From a virus, in IMG/VR virus record IMGVR_UViG_3300011129_000041, positions 1 to 20,936 of that record: 20,936 nucleotides of DNA. One strand, given 5' to 3'. Positions within the stretch are counted from its first letter, which is position 1. Every line of letters begins with the position of its first letter. Below, in pieces: positions 14,488 to 20,936 of this stretch. Position numbers and translations under genes: made by a program. A model generated the notes under the pieces. The model was not told where the DNA came from and did not search any database. It worked only from the letters and a program-made list of their open reading frames with translations.

Positions 14488-16084
14488 CTATTACCTCTGT
14501 TAATCTTCCGGTTTCTGGGTTGTACTCAAGAGTGCCCATGTCACCAGTGATCCCTGCGTACCTGTTCTTTAGGCAGGACACATGGATCTCTTGTTCACCT
14601 GACGACATGTCTCTTGATATACTGATGACGCTATCACTTAGCTGTGCGATAGCAGCTGATCCACGAAGGTGAGACAGGTAGACCTTCTCGCCACCCTCGT
14701 GTCCTTTGTCCCCTTGGGGCCGCTTGAGGTGCGACACTAACAAAAGGCAGCAGTTGGTGCGCTCAGTGAACGACCTGAGCTGTGTCATGGTGTAGTCCAG
14801 AGCCTTACGCTCATCACCTGATCCACCAAGCTGCGATGAGTCTAAACCTGAGACCAAGATGGACAGATGGTCCAGCACTAAGACCTCTACGCCTAGCGCT
14901 TGGACCATGTAGTTCAGCTTGTTCAGCAGGTTGTCGGAATCCAAAGACCCAAAGTGATCATAGAAAAAGAAGTTACCGGGCTTCAACACAGCGTCGAAAG
15001 CCTTGCGGCGTTCCTTTTCAGTGATGTCATTAGGCAAATGGATAGGCTTGTTCAAAGCCAACGACATCATGCGTAGACCTGTGCGCCCTAGTCCTTCTTC
15101 AAGCGCGACATAACCCACTTTTCTATCGTCTCCAATAGCGATCTTGTAAGCAAGCTCCGCGCATATAGTGCTCTTGCCCACTCCACTGCCAGCACATATA
15201 GTGACCACCTCACGCGGACGTAGTCCGAATAGGACATCGTTCCAAGTCTTCCAAGGGTAGCTGAGACCCACTTCGATACTCTTAGAAACTTCATCCCACA
15301 ACTCCATACCGTTGACGATACCGTCAGGCCTGTGTGGAGACGCTTGGTAGACAGATTCAGATAGTTCTTTGACACGGTTGGCAACCAACAGCTCGTTGGC
15401 ATCCTTCATCGACAGGCTGGCAATAGAGGCCTTGCCCGGTTTGATGGTGTCTGCAACTTCTCGCGCTGCTTTCTGTCCAGCGTCATCCATATCAAACATC
15501 AGGATCACTGAGTCGAATGACTCAACGAACTCAATGTTGTTCTTAATAGCTTTGACGGCTGATGCAGCACCTGTTGGTATCGACACGACAGGCCAGCGTC
15601 CATCCGTAACCTTGGCATACGACATGCAATCGATCTCACCCTCGGTGATCACAAGGCGTATGCTTGGTTTCCAAAGGTGCTGACCAAACAGTTGCACGTT
15701 GCTCATGTCACCAACGGTGTAGAACTGCTTGTCTTCTGTTCGTGCCTTCTGAGCTACAGGCTCACCCTTGGCATTACGATAGGGCGCGACCTGAACAGTC
15801 CGGCCTTTGCTGTCTTCAGTAACAAAGTAGCCAAACTTAGAGCAGATCTTTTCGGATAACCTACGGTCCTCAATGGCCGTGTAGTGGCCAAAGGGCATAA
15901 GGTTTGTATTCTTAGGGGGCTTGGGATCTTGAGACACCAACGTGTCTGGTTGCCTAGTCGTGGCACAAGAGAAGCAGTGGGTGTGACCATCGTCGTACAG
16001 CGCCACAGCGTCTGAAGACCCACAGTCTGGGCAAGGCAGCTTAGTCTCTACTGTCTCGCTTGTCGTAGCTGAAAATGATTCCAT
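14474..16084 (-). CDS. Primase-helicase, T7 gp4-like
   Basis: This encodes a 536-residue bifunctional replication enzyme (T7 gp4 has 566). A zinc finger for template recognition has C18, C21, C37 and C40. The TOPRIM primase active site shows 'VITEGEID' (E148, E150) and the 'MFDMDDAG' pair (D198, D200). The RecA-like helicase domain has Walker A 'GSGVGKST' (299-306), a catalytic Glu region 'YVALEEGLGRT' and Walker B 'VLVLDHLS' (D405). The C-terminus is acidic and aromatic (VIDDFS). In T7 an acidic tail contacts the polymerase. The start overlaps the RusA-like gene by 44 bases and has AGAAGG eight bases upstream. No T7 lysozyme (gp3.5) gene lies before it. Confidence 0.96.
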   Translation of the reverse strand: MESFSATTSETVETKLPCPDCGSSDAVALYDDGHTHCFSCATTRQPDTLVSQDPKPPKNTNLMPFGHYTAIEDRRLSEKICSKFGYFVTEDSKGRTVQVAPYRNAKGEPVAQKARTEDKQFYTVGDMSNVQLFGQHLWKPSIRLVITEGEIDCMSYAKVTDGRWPVVSIPTGAASAVKAIKNNIEFVESFDSVILMFDMDDAGQKAAREVADTIKPGKASIASLSMKDANELLVANRVKELSESVYQASPHRPDGIVNGMELWDEVSKSIEVGLSYPWKTWNDVLFGLRPREVVTICAGSGVGKSTICAELAYKIAIGDDRKVGYVALEEGLGRTGLRMMSLALNKPIHLPNDITEKERRKAFDAVLKPGNFFFYDHFGSLDSDNLLNKLNYMVQALGVEVLVLDHLSILVSGLDSSQLGGSGDERKALDYTMTQLRSFTERTNCCLLLVSHLKRPQGDKGHEGGEKVYLSHLRGSAAIAQLSDSVISISRDMSSGEQEIHVSCLKNRYAGITGDMGTLEYNPETGRLTEVIDDFS

Positions 16085-16439
16085 ACTTTTCGCCTTCTTT
16101 TGGATATCGTTTTGTCACAGTTAAATCTACAATCTGGTCGTCGTCTTTCCAAAAGCCACCATGCTTTGTCATGGAGTCCAGTGGTCCCTTGGCGAAGTTA
16201 TCGACATCACCAACAGGGAACTTACGACGGGTAGTCTTAGGTTTCTTACAGACGAACTCAAGCTCTGCTTTAATAGGACCAGACAGAGGCTCTTGTCCGT
16301 CGTAAGACGCCAACACAACGACCATAGAGCGCCGGAACTGCTCGTACCGTTTGCCGTAGAAGGCACCCCACTTGGAGATGCGAGGACGGGATGCAGGTAC
16401 GGGCTCTATGTCGAAGGTGTAGGTTCGCTTAGAAGTCAT
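16041..16439 (-). CDS. RusA-like Holliday junction resolvase
   Basis: This encodes a 132-residue protein with the RusA layout: an N-terminal 'PVPASRPRISKWGAFY' segment, then 'FPVGDVDNFAKGPLDSM' and 'GGFWKDDDQIVDLTVTKRY'. The Asp-x-Asp-Asn-x-x-Lys group and the downstream Asp triplet match the metal-binding and catalytic residues of E. coli RusA (D70, D72, K76, D91). The enzyme resolves four-way DNA junctions by symmetric cuts. In T7 this genomic slot holds the unrelated endonuclease I (gp3), which debranches concatemers before packaging. This enzyme probably takes over that role. The start overlaps the SSB stop by 11 bases, with AGAGG only three bases upstream of the ATG, so coupling to SSB translation is likely. 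Confidence 0.92.
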   Translation of the reverse strand: MTSKRTYTFDIEPVPASRPRISKWGAFYGKRYEQFRRSMVVVLASYDGQEPLSGPIKAELEFVCKKPKTTRRKFPVGDVDNFAKGPLDSMTKHGGFWKDDDQIVDLTVTKRYPKEGEKYGIIFSYDKRDSRD

Positions 16440-16977
16440 CAGCCTCTAGTTCTGTTGCGCTATCAGCAACAAAGCCAGCGATGTCGTCGAAGCCAGCGGA
16501 CTCAGAGTTACGCTGCTCGACCAGCTGGACGGTGTTCAGCATGGCCGTGACGCCTTTGTTAGCGCCTGCCTTGTATGCGAACATCTTAACAGCAGCGCGG
16601 ATCTTGTCGCCGTTGCGTGGGAATGTGCCGCTGGACAGAGGCTTGGGGGGAGAGTCACAGTCGATGAGCCCAGGTTGGAACTTCGTCTTGGTCCGTAAGA
16701 ACCAATGACCATGAAGGTCTTCCTTCTCGGTCTCATCGCCATCCTTAAGCGGGCCTTGGATGCCTTTGACCTTGTCCCCAAACTCTTGGGACGCAAGCTC
16801 TTGAGTCATCTCATCCATCTTCTGTTTGAACGCACGACCTTCGTCGCTCTCTTTGTCAAACAACAGCGTGACCTTGTACTTGTCGTCACTAAACTCAAAG
16901 CCAGAGTCAGGACGTTCAAGCCAAGTGAAGCTTGCTGTTGCGACGGGAGTGATTACGTTCTTAAAAGCACGAGCCAT
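16429..16977 (-). CDS. Single-stranded DNA binding protein, T7 gp2.5-like
   Basis: This encodes a 182-residue protein, shorter than T7 gp2.5 (232). The N-terminus 'ATASFTWLERPDSGFEFSDDKYKVTLLFDKES' gives the first strands of the OB-fold seen in phage gp2.5-like proteins. A later block contains 'GHWFLRTKTKF' and 'FPRNGDKIRAAVKMFAYK'. The C-terminus ends ELEADDF, an acidic tail with a terminal Phe as in T7. There it contacts DNA polymerase and helicase and competes with DNA. The start at 16977 has AAGGA seven bases upstream. It sits just before the junction resolvase and primase-helicase, the standard order. Confidence 0.93.
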   Translation of the reverse strand: MARAFKNVITPVATASFTWLERPDSGFEFSDDKYKVTLLFDKESDEGRAFKQKMDEMTQELASQEFGDKVKGIQGPLKDGDETEKEDLHGHWFLRTKTKFQPGLIDCDSPPKPLSSGTFPRNGDKIRAAVKMFAYKAGANKGVTAMLNTVQLVEQRNSESAGFDDIAGFVADSATELEADDF

Positions 16978-16994
16978 TTTTGTTTCCTTTGGGT

Positions 16995-17213
16995 CTATTG
17001 AAGTGGTAAATCTACGAGGTGCCAGACGCTCTCAAGGCAGAGATCAATTAGATCTTTTGCTTGGATGCCGTTTCTACCAAACTGGTTAACAATGTCAACG
17101 GGCAGTTGTCCATTGGTTGCGATGAATGTCTCACAAGCAAACACACTGTACAGCTGTAGTTCGTCTGGCGTTAGTTCAGTTCGTTTTCTATGGATGTCCC
17201 TAAGTTCATTCAA
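16995..17213 (-). CDS. Small protein of unknown function with TTG start, coupled to thyX
   Basis: This encodes a 72-residue, mostly helical protein lying between thyX and SSB. The only usable start in this frame before a stop at 17247-17249 is a TTG at 17213, which overlaps the thyX stop as TTGA. The ribosome site is weak (GAAGAG about 11 bases upstream), so it probably depends on re-initiation after thyX. An ATG at 17209 is in another frame. The sequence 'LTPDELQLYSVFACETFIATNGQ' suggests two packed helices. I recognise no family. T7 gene 2, an inhibitor of host RNA polymerase, occupies the slot before gp2.5, but I see no sequence similarity, so a similar role is speculation. Confidence 0.65.
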   Translation of the reverse strand: MNELRDIHRKRTELTPDELQLYSVFACETFIATNGQLPVDIVNQFGRNGIQAKDLIDLCLESVWHLVDLPLQ

Positions 17214-17869
17214 GTCTGAACGAACTCTTCGATCATTGGAAAGACCTTAGCGATCTGTTCTGCACACCCATGAGCAACGTCTCGACATTCCTTCTGTGTC
17301 TCTGGTCCCGTTCGCAGCTGCACAAAGTGCACCCAGCTGCGGATCGATCCACTCATGAACATAGTTGATCGTGTGAGACCTTCAGGCAAAAGAGAACGGG
17401 CCTGCTCTTTAGCTATGCCAAGCTTCAGCGCTTCGTCGTACCGCCTGAACGCTGGATCAGACACAGAGTCCTGAGCCCAACGCCACCACTTCTGCATCTC
17501 AGGGTCATCAGTTTCTAAAGACGATTGCCTGTTGGTCAGGTCTTGCAGGCGGGCCTCAACATAGTCAGGTGTGTTTGTCTCTGTGGCAGCATAGCGTTGC
17601 GACCATTCCTGAAACGCGAAAGATCTGTGCCTTAGCACTTGGCGTCCTATGGACCTGCTGCACACAATCTTGCATGTGGCATGGACCATTTCCAGAGGGC
17701 TCCAGTGTTGGTGCTTCAAGAGGTAACGGACTAATTTCTCTGTGCCCTTGCCGTTCTCTTGGGACGTAGGGTTAGACACCCGTGCATAGTACGCGATCAG
17801 ATCAACCAGGGTGGCGTCTGGGCCTATGAGGTGTGGTGCTGTCGTCCAGCTCGTTAGTTCTACTGTCAT
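17210..17869 (-). CDS. thyX: Flavin-dependent thymidylate synthase ThyX
   Basis: This encodes a 219-residue enzyme making dTMP from dUMP with methylene-tetrahydrofolate, FAD and NADPH. The ThyX motif R-H-R-x7-S is present as 'RHRSFAFQEWSQRYA', near residue 80. The C-terminal part carries 'EQARSLLPEGLTRSTMFMSGS' and 'WVHFVQLRTGPETQKECRD', which fit the substrate-binding half of the fold. Length is typical. The start at 17869 has GGAG about six bases upstream and lies 15 bases after the RNA polymerase stop. With the reductase downstream it forms the phage supply line for DNA precursors. Marine podoviruses of the P60 and pelagiphage groups often carry this gene. Confidence 0.96.
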   Translation of the reverse strand: MTVELTSWTTAPHLIGPDATLVDLIAYYARVSNPTSQENGKGTEKLVRYLLKHQHWSPLEMVHATCKIVCSRSIGRQVLRHRSFAFQEWSQRYAATETNTPDYVEARLQDLTNRQSSLETDDPEMQKWWRWAQDSVSDPAFRRYDEALKLGIAKEQARSLLPEGLTRSTMFMSGSIRSWVHFVQLRTGPETQKECRDVAHGCAEQIAKVFPMIEEFVQT

Positions 17870-17884
17870 CGTTGTCTCCGGGGT

Positions 17885-20404
17885 CTATGAAAAGAAGTAA
17901 GGGGCGTCAAGAACCTCACGCACATCGAAGCTGCCTGTTTCCGGTGGCTCTGGTAGCTCCACCTGGGTTCGAGACTGCACATCTCGATGGAAGCCGTCAC
18001 GCAACCAGTCGTTTCTGAACATAGAGTACGCGACCTCTCGGATTGTGTCACGCAGCTCGTCAGTATGCCTATAGTGAACAGCGAAAGAGTCATGAACCGT
18101 AGCAAAACTATTGATCCCCTTGTCTACCAGTTTGTTCACCACCTTGTGTAGCAGTGCAGCGTCCAACGAATGGATCACATTAGGAGCTGACCCCAAGGCC
18201 TGCTTACGGGCGTTCAGTCCACCGTCTGGGTTCTGAGACCACATGTAGTATGACCCCATGACCGTTCGCACATCAGTCTTGTTGATGTTCCAATAGGACT
18301 GCTGGACCGTACAGCCAGATGGTGTCTTCCAGACCAATGGCTTGTCGTTCTTAGCTAAGGTCTTAGCGACCTCTTGGAAGTACGTCATGATAGGACGTGA
18401 GGCAACGATGGTCTCGTCCAGAGCTACGACCAGGCGGTCCCTCAGCCACGCAGCGTTCTTCATACGCGGGCCTTCAAGATCATCTGTGTGTCCGTCTTCG
18501 ATCAGCTGGTCCATGATGCCTCTAGGCGTCACCCCATACGGTGTCGTCATGCAGGCACGTTTGACCGTAGACCTTGTGATGTTACCGGCCCACGTCATGG
18601 CAACAGGATCACCATTGGCAGCGTCCATCGATACCTTAGATGCCAACAGATCTGCTGTGCTCTGGTAGATATCGTAACGCTGTGCTTCTGATGAACAGTT
18701 GGTCAGCTGTGCACCTACAGGATCTCGACCAAGCAGAGACAACAGCTGTAGCCCGTTGTTGCTTCCGTCCTGGTGTGACGGTTGGTGGCTAAGGTACAGC
18801 TCTGGGTTATCCAAAGCAGTGGCGTCACACCACTCGACACAGGTGGCGTAGAACTCCAGCTCCTTCTCAGCTGTGGTCCAGAAGCGTTCGCCATCTAATG
18901 GTCGTAAGGCACTATCGACAATCAGATCATGATGATCCTTGGCCCACTGTTGCATCTCCTCGAAGCTCAGTTTGTCTGCACCGTACATGTTGCACAGCTT
19001 GACGGCCATCCAATAGAGACCACGCGGACCAAGAGGTTCCGACAGGGCGAACTCAATGAGACCACGGCTCAGGTTGTCACCCTGGGGGTTGAGGTCTGGC
19101 GGTATGGCATACAGTCGTGTGCGTGTGTCGATCTTCTGTGGATATGTGAACCGTGAGAACCTTGAGGCCATAAGCTCTGAGGCAATAGAGATCTTACGCA
19201 GTGCACTCTCGCGTTTGCTTTCGTCACGGGCGTTCTGACTGTGGACCTTGGTCAGTGTGTACTTCCACTCGGACCTTTCGACCTTAGTCATATCGGCCCA
19301 TTCGTCATCAGTCTTACGCCCCGGCATCGCGATGGGGTCCGGGTCTGGAATGTTCTTAAACAGGCTATGTGGTAGCTGGCGGGCCTCGTTGATCAAATCG
19401 AACGCAGGCTTGTTGATCTGCCACCAGACCTTGCCGACGTTGTTCGCAGCATCCAGTGCCTCTTGGCTGATGGGATCATTCAGATCACCTGTGTGCCGGT
19501 GGATCGAACCACGGATAAAGTCCACCTGGATCTGATAGTACCCGCCCGTGTATTTCTTCTGGCTTGGCGACCAGTACCACGGGCGTGGCGCTACGATCAT
19601 AGGCCTAAGAATAGGACTGTTGATACCAACGTGGCCTGTGATCTGATCGACCATCAGGCGACAGGCCTGCGTAAGGAACACTTGGCGCTCGGTCTTCCCC
19701 CTGAACCTGACGTACTCAAGCTCAAAGAACCCACCGCCGTGTATGATCAGGGTGTCTAGCAGCTTGGCCCCAATCCTGAGCTTCTGTTCTTTGGTCCACT
19801 CAAGGGTCTCAATGTCTTCGATCTTACGCCGGTACGATGTCCACTGGCGGGCGTTCATGTTCTTAGCGGTCCTTAAGAGCATAGCGGCCACATCGATACC
19901 ACCGTTCTCACGCTGCGCGTCTTTGCTCTTGCGTGCCCACGCCTCGAACTCAATCTGCATCTTGATGGTGTTGCCGATCTCCAGACAGATCGCGTTGGCC
20001 TTGCGACCAAGAGAGATCTTGTTCATCTTGATCGACAGGACAGAACGGATCGTGAGGTACGCAAGCTTCTCAGCTGGTATGAACTGAATGAGCCACCACC
20101 ACTCAGGCCTAACACCTGGACCACCGGCACCAATGCCAGCAGCGGCCATGTCCTGGTCCTCTTGTATCGGTCGTCGCAGGGTCTCCATCAGCTCTTGCAA
20201 CATGGATCGACCGGCGTCGGTGTCGATCAGCGTAGAACCTTGCGACCATGCAGTGTTCTTAATGAGCTGAATGCCCCGTTCGATGCTCGCAAGCTCTTGC
20301 TCCACTTGGATCTTCTCCTCGTCAGTCTTAAGGTCATCTGCAATCTTGGCGAGCTGGTCATTGAGTGACGAGCTGGTCGTGGGCTTAGCGTTGCTCATAG
20401 GCAT
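17885..20404 (-). CDS. Single-subunit DNA-directed RNA polymerase, T7 gp1-like
   Basis: This encodes an 839-residue phage RNA polymerase (T7 has 883) that transcribes phage genes from its own promoters. Catalytic residues align with T7: D546 in 'HQDGSNNGLQ' (T7 D537), K615 and Y623 in 'TVKRACMTTPYG' (K631, Y639, same spacing), and D772 in 'VHDSFAV' (D812). 'KIDTRTRLYAIPPDLNPQG' is the conserved block before the palm. The region corresponding to the T7 specificity loop (about 713-742) differs strongly and is roughly three residues shorter. The C-terminus is YFFS, compared with FAFA in T7. The ATG at 20404 has GAGG seven bases upstream and is preferred over the second ATG at 20398. It overlaps the integrase gene by 20 bases. 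Confidence 0.96.
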   Translation of the reverse strand: MPMSNAKPTTSSSLNDQLAKIADDLKTDEEKIQVEQELASIERGIQLIKNTAWSQGSTLIDTDAGRSMLQELMETLRRPIQEDQDMAAAGIGAGGPGVRPEWWWLIQFIPAEKLAYLTIRSVLSIKMNKISLGRKANAICLEIGNTIKMQIEFEAWARKSKDAQRENGGIDVAAMLLRTAKNMNARQWTSYRRKIEDIETLEWTKEQKLRIGAKLLDTLIIHGGGFFELEYVRFRGKTERQVFLTQACRLMVDQITGHVGINSPILRPMIVAPRPWYWSPSQKKYTGGYYQIQVDFIRGSIHRHTGDLNDPISQEALDAANNVGKVWWQINKPAFDLINEARQLPHSLFKNIPDPDPIAMPGRKTDDEWADMTKVERSEWKYTLTKVHSQNARDESKRESALRKISIASELMASRFSRFTYPQKIDTRTRLYAIPPDLNPQGDNLSRGLIEFALSEPLGPRGLYWMAVKLCNMYGADKLSFEEMQQWAKDHHDLIVDSALRPLDGERFWTTAEKELEFYATCVEWCDATALDNPELYLSHQPSHQDGSNNGLQLLSLLGRDPVGAQLTNCSSEAQRYDIYQSTADLLASKVSMDAANGDPVAMTWAGNITRSTVKRACMTTPYGVTPRGIMDQLIEDGHTDDLEGPRMKNAAWLRDRLVVALDETIVASRPIMTYFQEVAKTLAKNDKPLVWKTPSGCTVQQSYWNINKTDVRTVMGSYYMWSQNPDGGLNARKQALGSAPNVIHSLDAALLHKVVNKLVDKGINSFATVHDSFAVHYRHTDELRDTIREVAYSMFRNDWLRDGFHRDVQSRTQVELPEPPETGSFDVREVLDAPYFFS

Positions 20405-20936
20405 CAGGTGTCCTCAGCTTGTTTAAGATCGACGCGGCCTCAGCTGCATCACGGTCGGGTGCCATGTGGGCATAGCGCTTGGTCATCTGTACGTCGCTGT
20501 GTCCAAGCAGGGTCGATACGGCGTACAGGCTTAGGCCCGATTGGACCAGCTTGGATGCAAACGTGTGCCTGAAGCTATGAGTGGTGAAGCGACCATATCG
20601 TTCTACCAGATGCTTACGGTTTAGTCCCGCTTGCTCTATGGCCCTCATGATCCCTTTGACACTGTAGGTCCGGGGCTTCTCAGGGTTGGCCTTTGACGAC
20701 CAAACATACAGGTTATTGCCACGCTTATGGTAGCGATCCTTCAGTGTGTCCCTGAGCCGGTCTGTCAGCATCACACGACCCTCGTTGTGCACCTTAGTCC
20801 GATAGAGCGTGGCGTACTTCCAGTCCTTGGTGTCGATGGCATCCCAAGGTGTGCTGCTGGCCTCACTGTACCGACAGCCCGTATCGAGCAAAAAGACCAC
20901 AAGATCGTATTGAACCTGACGGATCTCGACAATGTC
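20385..20936 (-). CDS. int: Tyrosine-type integrase (partial, N-terminus beyond window)
   Basis: The frame is open to the right edge, so 183 residues of the catalytic domain remain and the arm-binding N-terminus is missing. All catalytic residues are visible, counted from the window edge: R22 in 'LDTGCRYSE', K48 in the beta-hairpin 'YRTKVHNEGR', H120 and R123 in 'THSFRHTFAS', H146 in 'LLGHSDVQM' and the nucleophile Y155 in 'KRYAHM'. The enzyme should therefore be active in site-specific recombination. An integrase directly upstream of the RNA polymerase is known from marine T7-like phages such as P-SSP7 and several pelagiphages. No attachment site or tRNA fragment is visible inside the window; it would be expected near the unseen side of this gene. 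Confidence 0.94.
   Translation of the reverse strand, partial: DIVEIRQVQYDLVVFLLDTGCRYSEASSTPWDAIDTKDWKYATLYRTKVHNEGRVMLTDRLRDTLKDRYHKRGNNLYVWSSKANPEKPRTYSVKGIMRAIEQAGLNRKHLVERYGRFTTHSFRHTFASKLVQSGLSLYAVSTLLGHSDVQMTKRYAHMAPDRDAAEAASILNKLRTPDAYEQR

Noticed and set aside
1-20936. tRNA genes, CRISPR arrays, insertion sequences or an attP site.
   Set aside because: I saw no cloverleaf-like sequence, repeat-spacer pattern, transposase or tRNA fragment on reading. Coding sequence fills almost the whole window.

Overview
The window is a compact block of a T7-like podovirus (Autographiviridae-type) genome. Every gene lies on the minus strand, so the gene order reads from high to low coordinates. The evidence is a single-subunit T7-type RNA polymerase followed by the T7 order of replication genes (SSB, junction nuclease, primase-helicase, family A DNA polymerase, 5'-3' exonuclease). 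A T7-order virion module comes next: portal, scaffold, capsid, tail tube A, tail nozzle B and internal virion proteins. A tyrosine integrase next to the RNA polymerase, ThyX and a B12-dependent ribonucleotide reductase are the accessory set known from marine relatives infecting cyanobacteria, SAR11 or roseobacters. A marine host is therefore my inference; the exact host cannot be read from the sequence.

Layout in transcription order. (1) 20936-17885: the C-terminal part of an integrase, cut by the window edge, overlapping the phage RNA polymerase gene. (2) 17869-11531: nucleotide and DNA metabolism. This holds ThyX, a small unknown gene with a TTG start, a gp2.5-like SSB, a RusA-like resolvase where T7 has endonuclease I, primase-helicase, an HNH endonuclease, DNA polymerase, the 5'-3' exonuclease, and a DUF3310 gene largely overprinted on the exonuclease 3' end. 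(3) 11534-8919: class II ribonucleotide reductase, a small unknown gene and a GNAT acetyltransferase. (4) 8903-1: virion genes from a gp7.3-like proline-rich protein to a gp15-like internal virion protein cut by the left edge.

The genes are packed with short gaps or overlaps (ATGA, TGATG and TTGA junctions), which suggests translational coupling. The longest non-coding stretch is 115 bases, upstream of the capsid gene. The second is about 59 bases after the capsid gene and carries a clear intrinsic terminator at the position of T7 T-phi. The RNA polymerase would transcribe the whole leftward block. The replication genes copy the genome, ThyX and RNR supply dTMP and dNTPs, and the last module builds the capsid and the short tail. 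Terminase, the tail fibre, gp16, lysis genes and early promoters must lie outside the window.

Most of the window is ordinary for this group. The points that stand out are the out-of-frame overlap between the exonuclease tail and DUF3310, the HNH gene running into the polymerase start, the RusA replacement, an inserted repeat-like module in the tail nozzle, and an integrase paired with a tyrosine at the polymerase position equivalent to E. coli Pol I residue 762.
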